Below, in pieces: positions 1 through 9,861 of a stretch of DNA of 64,000 bases (its first letter is position 1; each line of letters opens with the position of its first letter). The translations under genes were made by a program, and so were the position numbers. The notes under the pieces are model-generated. The model was not told the origin of the DNA and did not search any database. It was given only the letters and a program-made list of their open reading frames with translations. This DNA is from Schaalia georgiae DSM 6843 (lineage in GTDB: Bacteria; Actinomycetota; Actinomycetes; Actinomycetales; Actinomycetaceae). The stretch covers positions 26,773-90,772 of the forward strand of contig NZ_KE386870.1 of NCBI RefSeq assembly GCF_000429245.1, in the 5' to 3' direction.

Positions 1-1
1 C

Positions 2-3000
2 ACGAAGGCCTACAGGGCCCGCGACTGGGACGCCTACCGCAACAACCGCATCGGCTTCGTCTTCCAGTCCTACAACCTCATCCCCCATCAGAGCGTCCTG
101 GCCAACGTCGAGCTCGCCCTCACCCTGTCGGGAGTGTCCCGGGGCGAGCGGCGCAAGCGCGCCCTCGACGCCCTAGACCGCGTGGGGCTGTCCGAGCACG
201 TCCGCAAACTGCCCTCCCAGATGTCCGGCGGGCAGATGCAGCGCGTCGCCATCGCCCGCGCCCTCATCAACGACCCGGAGATCCTCCTGGCGGACGAGCC
301 GACCGGCGCCCTCGACTCGAAGACGAGCGTGCAAGTCATGGATCTGCTGCGCGAGGTCGCCAAGGACCGCCTGGTCATCATGGTCACCCACAACCCCGAA
401 CTCGCCCACCAGTACGCCACCCGCATCGTCGAACTGGCCGACGGGCGGATCGTCGCCGACTCCGAGCCGTTCACGCCCGGCACCGAGGAGGTCCGCGAGG
501 CGAAGCCGGCCAGGCGCACCTCAATGGGCTTCCTCACCGCCCTGGCGCTGTCCTTCAACAACCTCATGACGAAGAAGGGCCGCACCCTGATGACCTCCTT
601 CGCGGGGTCGATCGGCATCATCGGCATCGCGGCCATCCTGGCGCTGGCCAACGGGGCCAACGCCTACATCCAGCGCACCGAGGAGGACGCGCTCAGCTCC
701 TACCCCCTGACCATCCAGAAACAGGGGTTCTCCATGGAGTCGATGATGAGCAGCGCCGTCCTGGGCGGCTCGTCCACGGAGGGGGACCCCGGGGGAGTGA
801 GGGTCTCGTCGCGGCAGTCCCTGACCGGCATGATCCAGAACGCGAAGACCAACGACCTCAAATCCCTGAAGGTCTACCTGGACAACAACGGCGGCGGCAT
901 CAGGTCCCACGCCTCGTCCGTCGAGTACGGCTACGGGACCACCCCCCTCATCTTCCAGCAGGACACCAGCAAGGGACTCAACCAGGTGAGTCCGGAGCCG
1001 GCGTTCTCACCGATCGCCTCCGCCAGGGGCGGCAGCGCGAACCCCATGTCCTCCACCTCCTTGTCCACCGACGCCTTCTACCAGATGCCCACGGACCGGT
1101 CCCTGTACGCGGACGCCTACGACGTGCTCGCCGGGACGTGGCCCACCGGCGCCGACGACCTGGTCCTGGTCCTGGACGCGGAGGGGCAGATCTCCGATGT
1201 CTTCGAGTACACCCTCGGGCTCAAGGACCACAAGGACCTCCAGTCCCTCATGCGCTCGTACTACTCGGGGCAGATGGGCCGGGGGGCTGGCTCCCCCCAG
1301 TCAGGCGCGCAGTCGGGCGCCGGGGGAGCCTCGCCCACGGTGTACGACTATTCGCAGATCCTGGGCACGGCGTTCTCCCGCGTCAACGCCCCGGACCAGT
1401 ACACCTACGACTCCACGTACCGGGTGTGGACCGACCACTCCGCCGACACCGACTACATGAAGGACCTGGTCTCCAAGGGCCAGCGCCTCACCATCACGGG
1501 GATCGTCAAGCCCAAGTCCTCCAGCCGCACCCCCTTGCGCCAGGGGATCGGCTACACCGCCGACCTCACCTACCGGGTCATCGACGAGGCGGGGGCCAGC
1601 CAGATCGTCAAGGACCAGATCGCCTCGCCCACCATCGACGTGTTCACCGGAAAGACCTTCAAGGAGCTCGCCGACGGCCAGAAGGACAAGGCGTCGGGTT
1701 TTGACATGTCCTCCCTGTTCAGCGTGGACGAGGGCAAACTGGGGGCCGCGTTCCAGATCGACCCGTCGAAACTGCAGATGGACATGTCCGCTCTGGACTT
1801 CTCCGGCCTGGACCTGTCGGGCTTCGACTTCTCGCAGCTCGACATGTCGGGGATGGACCTGAGTGGGCTCGACCCGTCCGCGCTGGTGCCCTCGGGGGCC
1901 CAGTCGGGCCTGCTGCCCGGCATGGACCTGGGGGAGCTCACGAAGCAGTTCCCGCAGCTGGCGGACATCGATTTCGCGGGGATCGTCTCCGCTGCCCTCA
2001 AGGACGGTGCCGTGAAGGAGGGCGCGGGCGAGTACCTGGCGTCCCGTGCCTCGCAGATCGCCCAGGACTTCATCGCCTACGTGCGCGAGCAGGCGGCGAA
2101 GGCCCCCGACTTGGACGGCGACGGCATCCCCGACATCGACCTGGTGGAACTGGTCAGCGACTACATGAAATCCGCCGACGTCCTCCGGCAGCTGACCGAC
2201 GCCGTCACCTCCGACCAGGTCATCGACTCGGGCAAACTCATCGCCAACCTCACCAAGGCCCTGGGGGACGACCCGGCGATCGCCCAGATCGCGCAGGCCG
2301 TGTCCCAGCAGATCGCCGACGCGATCTCCACCCAGATCGCCGGTCAGCTCTCCGGACTCCTCGGCCAAGGAATGGGCGCGGTCCTCAGCCAGATGATGAG
2401 CGACACGATGGGGCAGGCGATGGGCCAGATGATGGAGGGGTTCGCCGAGCAGATCCGCGCGCGGATCTCCTCCGCGATGGACGGTTTCGCCGAGGCCATG
2501 AGCTCGGCCGTGTCCATCGACCCCGGCGCCTTCGCCGACGCGTTCTCCATGAACTTCGACGAGAAGTCCCTGGCTGCCCTCATGGCCACCATGATGAGCA
2601 CGAACGTGCCGGACTACGACACGAACCTGAGGGGCCTGGGGTGGGCGGCCATCGACTCGCCGACCACGATCAGCATCTACCCGAAGAGCTTCGCGGACAA
2701 GGACGAGGTGAAGAAGATCCTCGACGCCTACAGCGCCGACCAGGTCAGCGCGGGGGCCCCGGACAAGGCGATCACCTACACCGACCTCATGGGCACCCTC
2801 ATGAGCTCGGTCACCAGTATCATCGACGTCATCTCGTGGCTGCTCATCGCCTTCGTCTCCATCTCCCTGGTGGTCTCCTCCATCATGATCGCGATCATCA
2901 CGTACATCTCGGTCCTGGAGAGGCGCAAGGAGATCGGCATCCTGCGGTCGATAGGCGCCTCCAAGGGCGACGTGTCCCGCGTGTTCAACGCCGAGACCGT

Positions 3001-3232
3001 GATCGAGGGGTTCCTGGCGGGCGTCATGGGGGTGGGGATCACCTACGGCCTGTGCTCCCTCGTCAACGCGGTCGTCTCCTCGGTGTTCGACGTGCACGGC
3101 ATCGCGCAGTTGTCGCCCGTGGCGGCCGGGGCGCTCATAGCCGTGTCGGTGGGGCTCACTGTTTTCGCCGGCCTCATCCCGGCCTCGAGGGCCGCCCGCC
3201 AGGATCCTGTGGAGGCCCTGCGCTCGGAGTAG
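2..3232 (+). CDS. ABC transporter ATPase-permease fusion (MacB/FtsX type), 5' end outside window
   Basis: The reading frame is open from base 2, so the start lies outside the window. About 1076 residues are visible. The ATPase half shows a Q-loop (FVFQSYNL), a signature MSGGQMQR near residue 74, Walker B ILLADEP followed by the catalytic Glu, and an H-loop VTHN. Walker A is upstream of the window. One membrane segment follows (around [14 protein letters not shown]). Then comes a very long extracytoplasmic domain, and a C-terminal FtsX-type permease with three membrane spans ending in [17 protein letters not shown], a tail typical of MacB permeases. The extracytoplasmic part holds a run of five-residue repeats ([25 protein letters not shown]) and a [12 protein letters not shown] calcium-loop-like motif. 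Fusion of ATPase and permease is common in actinobacterial MacB-like exporters. The substrate is unknown; peptide or envelope export is plausible. Confidence 0.9.
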   Translation, partial: TKAYRARDWDAYRNNRIGFVFQSYNLIPHQSVLANVELALTLSGVSRGERRKRALDALDRVGLSEHVRKLPSQMSGGQMQRVAIARALINDPEILLADEPTGALDSKTSVQVMDLLREVAKDRLVIMVTHNPELAHQYATRIVELADGRIVADSEPFTPGTEEVREAKPARRTSMGFLTALALSFNNLMTKKGRTLMTSFAGSIGIIGIAAILALANGANAYIQRTEEDALSSYPLTIQKQGFSMESMMSSAVLGGSSTEGDPGGVRVSSRQSLTGMIQNAKTNDLKSLKVYLDNNGGGIRSHASSVEYGYGTTPLIFQQDTSKGLNQVSPEPAFSPIASARGGSANPMSSTSLSTDAFYQMPTDRSLYADAYDVLAGTWPTGADDLVLVLDAEGQISDVFEYTLGLKDHKDLQSLMRSYYSGQMGRGAGSPQSGAQSGAGGASPTVYDYSQILGTAFSRVNAPDQYTYDSTYRVWTDHSADTDYMKDLVSKGQRLTITGIVKPKSSSRTPLRQGIGYTADLTYRVIDEAGASQIVKDQIASPTIDVFTGKTFKELADGQKDKASGFDMSSLFSVDEGKLGAAFQIDPSKLQMDMSALDFSGLDLSGFDFSQLDMSGMDLSGLDPSALVPSGAQSGLLPGMDLGELTKQFPQLADIDFAGIVSAALKDGAVKEGAGEYLASRASQIAQDFIAYVREQAAKAPDLDGDGIPDIDLVELVSDYMKSADVLRQLTDAVTSDQVIDSGKLIANLTKALGDDPAIAQIAQAVSQQIADAISTQIAGQLSGLLGQGMGAVLSQMMSDTMGQAMGQMMEGFAEQIRARISSAMDGFAEAMSSAVSIDPGAFADAFSMNFDEKSLAALMATMMSTNVPDYDTNLRGLGWAAIDSPTTISIYPKSFADKDEVKKILDAYSADQVSAGAPDKAITYTDLMGTLMSSVTSIIDVISWLLIAFVSISLVVSSIMIAIITYISVLERRKEIGILRSIGASKGDVSRVFNAETVIEGFLAGVMGVGITYGLCSLVNAVVSSVFDVHGIAQLSPVAAGALIAVSVGLTVFAGLIPASRAARQDPVEALRSE

Positions 3233-3365
3233 GCGCCCCGGGACCCGGAGGAGCCCGTGCTGGGATCGGGCCCCCGACCGTCATTTACCGGACAATCGTG
3301 GGTGCTGTGCGAAGTGGCGTAGCCTGGTCGCGCAACCACCCGTCCCGCCCAGCGAAGGAGCCGCC

Positions 3366-3950
3366 ATGCCGACACCCCCACAGCTCGCCACCGACAAGAA
3401 GGCCGCCGTCCTGCTCGCCGCCGGATGCGAGGAGGTGGAGGCCCTGGCCGTCGTGGACGCCCTTTTCCGCGCCGGGATCCGCGCCGACCTCGTCTCGGTC
3501 TCGCAGTCCCTCGAGGTCGTCAGCTCCCACGGGGTCCGCATTATTGCGGACGCGCTGATCGCCGATGTGGAACTGGCGGACTACGACCTGCTGTACCTGC
3601 CCGGCGGCATGCCCGGAACCCTGCACCTCAAGGCGTGCCCCGCCGTCCCCCTCGAGATTCTGCGCCGCGCCGACGCGGGGGAACCGATAGCCGCGATCTG
3701 CGCCGCACCGTCCATCCTGGCCGAGCTGGGGGTCCTGGACCGTCGTCGCGCCACCGCGAACCCCGCGTTCATGGAGGCGATCGCGCAGGGCGGCGCCACC
3801 GCCGAGGAGAAGCCCGTCGTCGTGGACGGCGCCATCACGACCAGCCGCGGCGCGGGGACGGCCTTCGACCTCGGCCTCGAGCTGGTGCGCCAGATGCTGG
3901 GCGACGGGGCCGCCGACGCCGTCCGCGCCGGAATCATCCACAGCCACTGA
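3366..3950 (+). CDS. DJ-1/PfpI family protein
   Basis: A 194-residue protein of the DJ-1/ThiJ/PfpI superfamily, close to the YajL/PARK7 length. The N-terminal GCEEVEAL carries the conserved Glu. The nucleophile elbow AICAAPSIL supplies the reactive Cys at about residue 114, and GGMPGTLHL is the conserved Gly-rich loop. Family members act as glyoxalases, deglycases or redox-sensing chaperones in the cytoplasm, and sequence alone does not say which applies here. The ATG is preceded by GAAGGAG at a good distance. The gene stands between an ABC exporter and tatD, with 156 bases before the latter, so operon membership is uncertain. Confidence 0.85.
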   Translation: MPTPPQLATDKKAAVLLAAGCEEVEALAVVDALFRAGIRADLVSVSQSLEVVSSHGVRIIADALIADVELADYDLLYLPGGMPGTLHLKACPAVPLEILRRADAGEPIAAICAAPSILAELGVLDRRRATANPAFMEAIAQGGATAEEKPVVVDGAITTSRGAGTAFDLGLELVRQMLGDGAADAVRAGIIHSH

Positions 3951-4106
3951 ACCCATTGCCGCGCACTGGCGCCCGGCTGTCCCGCGCGGCCACGGCCGAC
4001 CCGGACCGGCAGCGCCGCGGTGCCCGCCCGGCGTGCGCCAGCGCCCCTGCCGGGGCCGCCGCGCCGGGCCCCGCGCCCACCGCACCGAGGAAAGAAGGAC
4101 ACCCGC

Positions 4107-5018
4107 ATGAGCAAGCGCCCGCCCCGCCGCTGGCCGGACCCCGCCGCCCCCCTGGCGGGGCCCGTCATGGACAACCACACGCACCTGCCGGTCCACCCCG
4201 GCCAGATCCCCTCCCCGCAGGGCGAGCGCCTCAGCCTGGACGACCAGCTGGAGCGTGCCCGGCGGGTGGGCGTGGAACGCGTGGTCTCCTCGGCGTGCGA
4301 GATCCCCGACTTCGATCCGATGCTGGAGGTCGCCCGCGCCCATAAGGGGGTGCGCGTCGCCCTGGCGCTCCACCCGAACGAGGCGGCCCTGCACGCGGGC
4401 GTGGCCGAGCCCTCGCCCGACGGCCTGGTCCCGCAGGTGCGCGTCCACCACGTGCCCCTGGACGAGGCGCTGTCGGAAGTGGAGTCGCACCTGGGGGATC
4501 CCGCTGTGGTGGCGGTGGGGGAGAGCGGCCTCGACTTCTACCGCACCGCCCAGGAGGGCCGCGGCGCGCAGGCGGAGTCGTTCCGCGCCCACCTGGAACT
4601 CGCCCGCCAGGCGGGACTGCCCCTGCAGATCCACGACCGCGACGCCCACAGGGAGACGCTGGGGGTCCTCGCCGAGGCGGGGGCGGGCGTGCCCGGGATC
4701 GTCTTCCACTGCTACTCGGGCGACCGCGAGATGGCCCTGGCCCTGGCGGAGAACGGCTGGTACGCCTCCTTCGCGGGGCCTGTGACCTACCCGGCGAACG
4801 GGCACCTGCGCGAAGCCCTCCTCGCCCTGCCCAGAGAGCTGGTCCTGGTGGAGACGGATGCGCCTTACCTCACGCCCGCGCCCTACCGTGGCTGCCCGAA
4901 CGCGTCCTACGTCATATCCCATACGGTCCGTTTCATCGCCGATCTATGGGAGGTCGATGAGGAATCGGCGTGCCAGCAGCTGATGGCGAACTCAGTGCGC
5001 GTGTATGGCGAGTGGTAA
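4107..5018 (+). CDS. tatD: TatD family metal-dependent hydrolase (DNase)
   Basis: 303 residues, amidohydrolase fold. Metal ligands are visible in order: DNHTH (HxH) near the N-terminus, the central Glu in VGESGLDFYR, His in LQIHDRDAH, His in FHCYSGD, and Asp in VETDAPYLTP. TatD proteins are 3'-5' exonucleases and hydrolases used in DNA repair and turnover. I chose the ATG at 4107, behind GGAAAGAAGG, rather than the upstream in-frame ATG at 4020, because the upstream residues are Ala/Pro/Arg-rich and resemble translated non-coding DNA. tatD upstream of an rpf gene and rsmA is a conserved actinobacterial arrangement. Confidence 0.92.
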   Translation: MSKRPPRRWPDPAAPLAGPVMDNHTHLPVHPGQIPSPQGERLSLDDQLERARRVGVERVVSSACEIPDFDPMLEVARAHKGVRVALALHPNEAALHAGVAEPSPDGLVPQVRVHHVPLDEALSEVESHLGDPAVVAVGESGLDFYRTAQEGRGAQAESFRAHLELARQAGLPLQIHDRDAHRETLGVLAEAGAGVPGIVFHCYSGDREMALALAENGWYASFAGPVTYPANGHLREALLALPRELVLVETDAPYLTPAPYRGCPNASYVISHTVRFIADLWEVDEESACQQLMANSVRVYGEW

Positions 5019-5102
5019 GCCGCGCCACTGGGTGGAACGGGTGGCCCAGCTTATTGTGACGAACGAGCTTGGTGTGGTACAGCACATGGATTTCGCGCTC
5101 CT

Positions 5103-5118
5103 GTAACAAATTGGTTAC
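5103..5118 (+). promoter_or_regulatory. GTnAC direct repeat upstream of rpf gene (MtrA-like box)
   Basis: GTAAC, six bases, then GTTAC, about 78 bases before the rpf start. Repeated GTnAC at 11-base spacing resembles sites described for the actinobacterial response regulator MtrA, which controls wall hydrolase genes. The match is by eye only. Confidence 0.35.
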
Positions 5119-5195
5119 GGTGTGGGGGACAAGCCGGGAAAGGGCGCCCATCGCCAGAGGGCCTGCCTGCCGGTACCTACAACGTCTGGAGCCAC

Positions 5196-6347
5196 GTGAG
5201 GACACTCAAGCACACCCGGCGCACAGTCATCACCGCCGCCTCTGCCGCGGCCCTCGTGATCGGGGGCGGGGCCGCGGGCCTGGCCTACGCCTCCCACCGC
5301 ACCGTGACCATCGAGGTGGATGGAGCCTCCCAGCGGGTCTCCGGCTTCTTCTCGACCGTCGGGGACGCCATCAGCGCCGGTGGGATCACCACGGGCGACC
5401 ACGACCTCATCGCCCCCGCCCCCGAATCCTCCGTCGCCTCCGGCGACACGGTGGTGGTCCGCACCGCCACCGAGTACCGGGTGAGCGTCGACGGCGCGCC
5501 CACCACCGCGTGGTCCACGGCCTCCTCCGTGAGCGGGGTCCTCGACGCGGTCCCCTCCGCCGGGAGTGTTGCGATCGCAGCCGACCGCTCGCAGTCCCGC
5601 GCCGAGATGCCCGTCGGCGCGGACACGGTCCACGTGACCGCCGACGGCGAGACCACGGACGTCACCGCAACCGGGCTGGACGGCGCTTCGGCGATCCTCG
5701 CGAAGGCGGGCGTGAGCGCCGGCCCCCTCGACCGGGTCGCCTTCCACCGCGGCGCCGACGGCGTGACCCTGCGCGTCCAGCGCGTCACCCGTGGCAACGT
5801 CACCTCCTCCACCAGCATCGACTACACCACGGAGGAGCGCGACGACGACACCCTGGACAAGGGCACGACGAAGACGGTGCAAGAGGGCGCCGCCGGTTCG
5901 GAGACCACCGTCGCCTACCAGGAGAGCATCGACGGGGTGGTCACCGTCAACGCCGTGCTCTCCACCACCCGCACCGAGCCCACGGCCCGCATCGTCGCGA
6001 ACGGGACGAAGGAGGCGGCGCAGCCCGCTCCCGCCCCATCCGCCCCGTCCTCCGGCTCGTCCGGATCCTCCGCCCCGTCCGACTCCGGGGCCTCCGCCCC
6101 CAGCGGGGACGACGCCTCCATCTGGGCGGCCATCGCCCAATGCGAGTCCGGCGGCAACCCCACGACCAACACGGGCAACGGCTACTACGGGATGTACCAG
6201 TTCTCACTGCCCACCTGGCGCAGCGTCGGAGGGACCGGCCTGCCCTCCGAGGCCAGCGCTGAGGAGCAGACCATGCGGGCCCGCATGCTCCAGCAGCGCG
6301 CGGGCTGGGGCCAGTGGGGATGCGCATACAAACTGGGCCTCGTCTGA
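5196..6347 (+). CDS. resuscitation-promoting factor-like secreted transglycosylase
   Basis: 383 residues. The N-terminus is a signal peptide or anchor (R-rich, then AALVIGGGAAGLAYA). It is followed by two or three DUF348-type repeats (TVTIEVDGASQRVSGF and similar), a G5-type region (VQEGAAGSETTVAYQ...), a Pro/Ser-rich linker, and a C-terminal Rpf catalytic domain. That domain contains IAQCESGGNP with the catalytic Glu, followed by NTGNGYYGMYQFSLPTW. Rpf proteins cleave peptidoglycan glycan strands and promote regrowth. This matches the RpfB layout (DUF348-G5-Rpf). The GTG start was chosen for the signal sequence directly after it and GGAG just upstream. A second, related hydrolase follows 54 bases later. 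Confidence 0.92.
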   Translation: MRTLKHTRRTVITAASAAALVIGGGAAGLAYASHRTVTIEVDGASQRVSGFFSTVGDAISAGGITTGDHDLIAPAPESSVASGDTVVVRTATEYRVSVDGAPTTAWSTASSVSGVLDAVPSAGSVAIAADRSQSRAEMPVGADTVHVTADGETTDVTATGLDGASAILAKAGVSAGPLDRVAFHRGADGVTLRVQRVTRGNVTSSTSIDYTTEERDDDTLDKGTTKTVQEGAAGSETTVAYQESIDGVVTVNAVLSTTRTEPTARIVANGTKEAAQPAPAPSAPSSGSSGSSAPSDSGASAPSGDDASIWAAIAQCESGGNPTTNTGNGYYGMYQFSLPTWRSVGGTGLPSEASAEEQTMRARMLQQRAGWGQWGCAYKLGLV

Positions 6348-6401
6348 GGCGCCCCGTTTCGCTACGATGAGTAGTCCCAGGCCAGTGCAACCAGGAGAAC
6401 C

Positions 6402-7826
6402 GTGAGCACGCATCTGAAAGTGTCCCTGCCGTCCGCTGTCTCCATGGCGGTCCACGCCATCGGTGGGCGCCTCCGCGCCTTCGCGCCGTCGCCCGTCATG
6501 GTCCTGGCCTGCGCGACGGCCACGGGGGCCATCGTGCTCGGCACGGCGGGGGTGTCCATCGCCTCCTCGCACGTCAACGTCATGCTGGAGGTCGACGGTG
6601 TCAGCCGCCCTGTCGCGGTGTGGGGCAACAACACAGTGTCCGACGCGCTCAAAGCCGCAGGGGTCCGGGTCGCCGACTCCGACCTGGTCCAGCCCGGGGC
6701 CGGTGAGGCCCTGGCCGACGGCGACACCATCGTCGTGCGCTCCGCCAAGCCCTATTCAGTGGCAGTGGACGGGAAGGTCCGCACGGTGTGGACCACGGCC
6801 GCCTCCGCCGATGCGATCCTCGCCGATGCCGGAGCCCTGGGCTCCAAGGTGTCCCTGGCCGCTGACCGCTCCTCCTCGCGCGACTCGCTCACTCCCCTCG
6901 TCTCCCGGCAGCGCTCCGTGGTCCTCAACGCCGACGGCACCAGCAAGCAGATCGAGGCGCGCCCCGGCCAGGACGCCCGGGCCACCCTGCACGACGCGGG
7001 CGTCGCGGTCCACCCCCTCGACCGGGTCGCCGTGTCCACCGACGAGGCGGGCGCCCTCACCGTCGACGTCCAGCGCGTGACCCGTGGACCGGCCACCGAG
7101 ACCGCAGAGATCCCCTTCTCCGAGACCACGACGACCTCCTCCGACCTCTTCGTCGGGGAGTCCGAGGTCACCACGCAGGGCGTCAACGGCGTCACCACGT
7201 GGACCGTGTGGCAGGAGCAGAACGGCGACAAGGTCCTCACCTCGGTGCCGCTCACCGAGCACGCGACGACCCCGCCCGTCGCCCAAGTGCGCAGCGAGGG
7301 GACGAAGGAGGCGACCCCCGCGGCCCTCATCGCGGCGGGCATCGACCCGAAGGCCACCCTCGAGGAGCGCACGGAGTCCAACGGCACCACCTCGGTGCGC
7401 TACCGCGCCAAGCTCGGCTCGATCTCCACGCCCGAGGAGATCGCGAAGATCACCCAGGAGGCGGGCGGCTCGTCGGGCAATGGCGCGGGCGCTCCCACGC
7501 CCAATGTCCCCCTCGTCTACTCGGGCGAGGACCCCCGATCCCTGGCGCGCCCGCTCGTGGCCGCGCGCGGCTGGTCCGACTCCGAGTACCAGTGCCTCGT
7601 CCAGCTGTGGAACCGCGAGTCCCAGTGGAACCCGCACGCGCAGAACGCCTCCTCCGGTGCCTACGGCATCCCCCAAGCCCTGCCGGGCTCGAAGATGGCC
7701 TCCGCTGGAGCCGACTGGCAGACCAACCCGGTCACCCAGATCAACTGGGGGTTGGGCTACATCGCCGGGCGTTACGGCACGCCGTGCTCCGCGTGGGCGC
7801 ACTCCAACGCCGTGGGCTGGTACTGA
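6402..7826 (+). CDS. secreted DUF348/G5 protein with SLT-like transglycosylase domain
   Basis: 474 residues. It shares the DUF348 repeats ([18 protein letters not shown]...) and a G5-type region with the preceding gene, but ends in a different catalytic module: [15 protein letters not shown]...[14 protein letters not shown]...[17 protein letters not shown]. This resembles soluble lytic transglycosylase/aggregation-promoting-factor-type domains, with Glu in NRESQW as the likely acid. An N-terminal hydrophobic segment ([17 protein letters not shown]) predicts export. The GTG at 6402 follows AGGAGA. Likely a wall-remodelling enzyme that arose by duplication of the DUF348-G5 scaffold and exchange of the hydrolase domain. 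Confidence 0.88.
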   Translation: MSTHLKVSLPSAVSMAVHAIGGRLRAFAPSPVMVLACATATGAIVLGTAGVSIASSHVNVMLEVDGVSRPVAVWGNNTVSDALKAAGVRVADSDLVQPGAGEALADGDTIVVRSAKPYSVAVDGKVRTVWTTAASADAILADAGALGSKVSLAADRSSSRDSLTPLVSRQRSVVLNADGTSKQIEARPGQDARATLHDAGVAVHPLDRVAVSTDEAGALTVDVQRVTRGPATETAEIPFSETTTTSSDLFVGESEVTTQGVNGVTTWTVWQEQNGDKVLTSVPLTEHATTPPVAQVRSEGTKEATPAALIAAGIDPKATLEERTESNGTTSVRYRAKLGSISTPEEIAKITQEAGGSSGNGAGAPTPNVPLVYSGEDPRSLARPLVAARGWSDSEYQCLVQLWNRESQWNPHAQNASSGAYGIPQALPGSKMASAGADWQTNPVTQINWGLGYIAGRYGTPCSAWAHSNAVGWY

Positions 7827-7842
7827 TACGGCCAGCGCCCAC

Positions 7843-7855
7843 TAGACTCGTCCCC
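7843..7855 (+). promoter_or_regulatory. putative leaderless promoter of rsmA
   Basis: TAGACT lies seven bases before the GTG start with no Shine-Dalgarno between, as expected if transcription begins at the start codon. Confidence 0.45.
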
Positions 7856-8899
7856 GTGACCGCCAACCGCCCCCCGTCGCCGCAGCGCGCCCGCGCCTCG
7901 TCGCGCGCGCGCCAGGGAACGCCCGCGCGCCGCCGCACCGACCCCGCCCTGCCCGACGGCGCCCAGCCCTCGGCCACCGGCCTGCTGGGGCCCGTGGAAG
8001 TGCGCGCCATCAGCGGCGCCCTGGGTATCCGCCCCACGAAGGCCCTCGGTCAGAACTTCGTCCACGACGCCGGGACCGTGCGCCGCATCGTCGCCGCCGC
8101 AGGAGTGGGCGAAGGGGACGAAGTCATCGAGGTCGGCCCCGGCCTCGGCTCCCTCACCCTCGCCCTCCTCGAAGCGGGAGCGCGGGTGCGCGCGGTCGAG
8201 ATCGACCCCGTCCTGGCCGCCGCCCTGCCCGAAACCGTGCGCGCCCGCATGGGGGACGCCGCCGACCGCCTCCACGTGGTGGCGGCGGACGCGACCGCCA
8301 TCACCGGTCCGGCCGACATCGGCCCCGACTGGCCCCCGCCCGCCAAACTCGTCGCGAACCTGCCCTACAACGTCGCCGTCCCCGTCCTGCTCGCGATGCT
8401 CGACTCCTTCCCCACGCTCACCGATGTCCTCGTCATGGTCCAGGCGGAAGTCGCGGACCGCCTCGCCGCCGGCCCCGGGTCGCGCACCTACGGCGTGCCC
8501 TCCGTCAAAGCCGCGTGGTACGGCCAGGCCACGCGCGCCGGCACAATCGGGCGCTCCGTGTTCTGGCCCGTCCCCGGCGTCGACTCCGCCCTGGTGCGCC
8601 TGCGCAGATCCGCCAAGGCGCGCGGCGACAACGCCCTGCGCCGCGCCACCTTCGAAGCCACCGACGCCGCCTTCGGCCAGCGCCGCAAGACCCTGCGCGC
8701 CGCCCTGAAGGACTGGGCGGGCGGAGCAACGGCCTCCGAGGCCCTGCTCGCCGAGGCGGGCATCGATCCCGCGCGGCGCGGCGAGACCCTCACTATCGAC
8801 GAGTTCACTCGACTGGGGGCCGCCCTCATCCGCCTGCGCGCCTCGGGCGCCGTCGCCGAGCGCCCCGACCCCCGGACGGCGGGGCCCGCCAATGCGTGA
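7856..8899 (+). CDS. rsmA: 16S rRNA (adenine1518-N6/adenine1519-N6) dimethyltransferase
   Basis: 347 residues. Methylates the two adjacent adenines in the 3' terminal helix of 16S rRNA, using SAM. Seen: [11 protein letters not shown] at the start of the conserved domain, SAM motif [11 protein letters not shown], acidic EIDPVLA, and the catalytic NLPYN motif. There is an Arg/Pro-rich extension of about 45 residues before the conserved domain. The GTG at 7856 is the start that fits the TAGACT box; shorter versions starting nearer the domain are possible. The 3' end overlaps ispE by eight bases. Confidence 0.95.
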   Translation: MTANRPPSPQRARASSRARQGTPARRRTDPALPDGAQPSATGLLGPVEVRAISGALGIRPTKALGQNFVHDAGTVRRIVAAAGVGEGDEVIEVGPGLGSLTLALLEAGARVRAVEIDPVLAAALPETVRARMGDAADRLHVVAADATAITGPADIGPDWPPPAKLVANLPYNVAVPVLLAMLDSFPTLTDVLVMVQAEVADRLAAGPGSRTYGVPSVKAAWYGQATRAGTIGRSVFWPVPGVDSALVRLRRSAKARGDNALRRATFEATDAAFGQRRKTLRAALKDWAGGATASEALLAEAGIDPARRGETLTIDEFTRLGAALIRLRASGAVAERPDPRTAGPANA

Positions 8900-9857
8900 G
8901 GTCACCGCGTCCGCCCCCGGGAAGGTCAACCTCGTGCTGCGCGCCGGGGCCCCCACCGCGGACGGCTACCACCCCCTCGCCACCGTTTTCGAAGCCCTCG
9001 ACCTGCGGGAAACAGTCACCGTGCGCACCACGAGGACCCCGGGCACCACCGTCGAGACCGTCGCCCACCTGCCCGGAGGGGACATCGACCGCGCCACCGG
9101 CGAACTCATGCGGGCCGTGCCGCCCCGGTCCCACCTGGCGGTGCGCGCCGCACGGGCCATGCAGCGCCTTGCGGCCGCCGGACCGTGGGCGTCCACCGCC
9201 GCGGGCCTGGCCATCCGCGTGGACAAGAGGGTCCCCGTCGCCGGCGGGATGGCCGGGGGCTCCGCCGACGCCGCCGCCACCCTGGTCGCCTGCAACGAGC
9301 TGTGGGGACTCGGCCTGGGGCCCGGCCAACTGGAGCGGATCGGGCGCGCCCTGGGCGCCGACGTGCCCGCCTGCCTCACTGGCGGCATCGCCCTGGGAAC
9401 GGGGCGCGGCGACCACATGGCGCCGCTGGAGTGCCCGGGAACCCACCACCACTGGGTGATCGCCCTCGCCCACGAGGGGCTCTCCACCGCCGACGTGTTC
9501 GCCGAGTTCGACCGCGCCGCCCAGGGCACGGCAGTCCCCGCCGCCCCCACTGACGAGGAACTGGCCGACCTGACCGGGCCCGCGCGGCTCGCCGGCCCCC
9601 GCCTCGTCAACGACCTCACCGCAGCGGCGCTGTCCCTGCGGCCCGAACTGGGGGGCACACTGAGCGCCTCCCGCGCGGCGGGGGCCCTCGCCGCCATCGT
9701 CTCCGGCTCCGGGCCCACCGTCGCCGCCCTGGCGTCCAGCGCCGACCACGCCGACGAGATCGCCGAACGGCTCGCCGCTGCCCCCGCAGTCGCCCGCGTC
9801 CTAACGACCATGGGACCGGCGCCGGGGGCGCGCGTCGAGCACCAGGACGAGAGGTAG
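8892..9857 (+). CDS. ispE: 4-diphosphocytidyl-2-C-methyl-D-erythritol kinase
   Basis: 321 residues, GHMP kinase superfamily. Phosphorylates CDP-methylerythritol in the non-mevalonate isoprenoid pathway. Seen: [13 protein letters not shown] at the N-terminus, the GHMP ATP-binding motif [16 protein letters not shown], and C-terminal [11 protein letters not shown]. Overlap with rsmA and a four-base gap to the ABC-F gene indicate translational coupling in one operon. The rsmA-ispE order is conserved in actinobacteria. Confidence 0.95.
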   Translation: MREVTASAPGKVNLVLRAGAPTADGYHPLATVFEALDLRETVTVRTTRTPGTTVETVAHLPGGDIDRATGELMRAVPPRSHLAVRAARAMQRLAAAGPWASTAAGLAIRVDKRVPVAGGMAGGSADAAATLVACNELWGLGLGPGQLERIGRALGADVPACLTGGIALGTGRGDHMAPLECPGTHHHWVIALAHEGLSTADVFAEFDRAAQGTAVPAAPTDEELADLTGPARLAGPRLVNDLTAAALSLRPELGGTLSASRAAGALAAIVSGSGPTVAALASSADHADEIAERLAAAPAVARVLTTMGPAPGARVEHQDER

Positions 9858-9861
9858 GCGC

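Noticed and set aside
5040..5195. c-di-AMP (ydaO) riboswitch before the rpf gene
   Set aside because: Such riboswitches precede rpf-type genes in some actinobacteria, but the conserved sequence blocks are not visible here.
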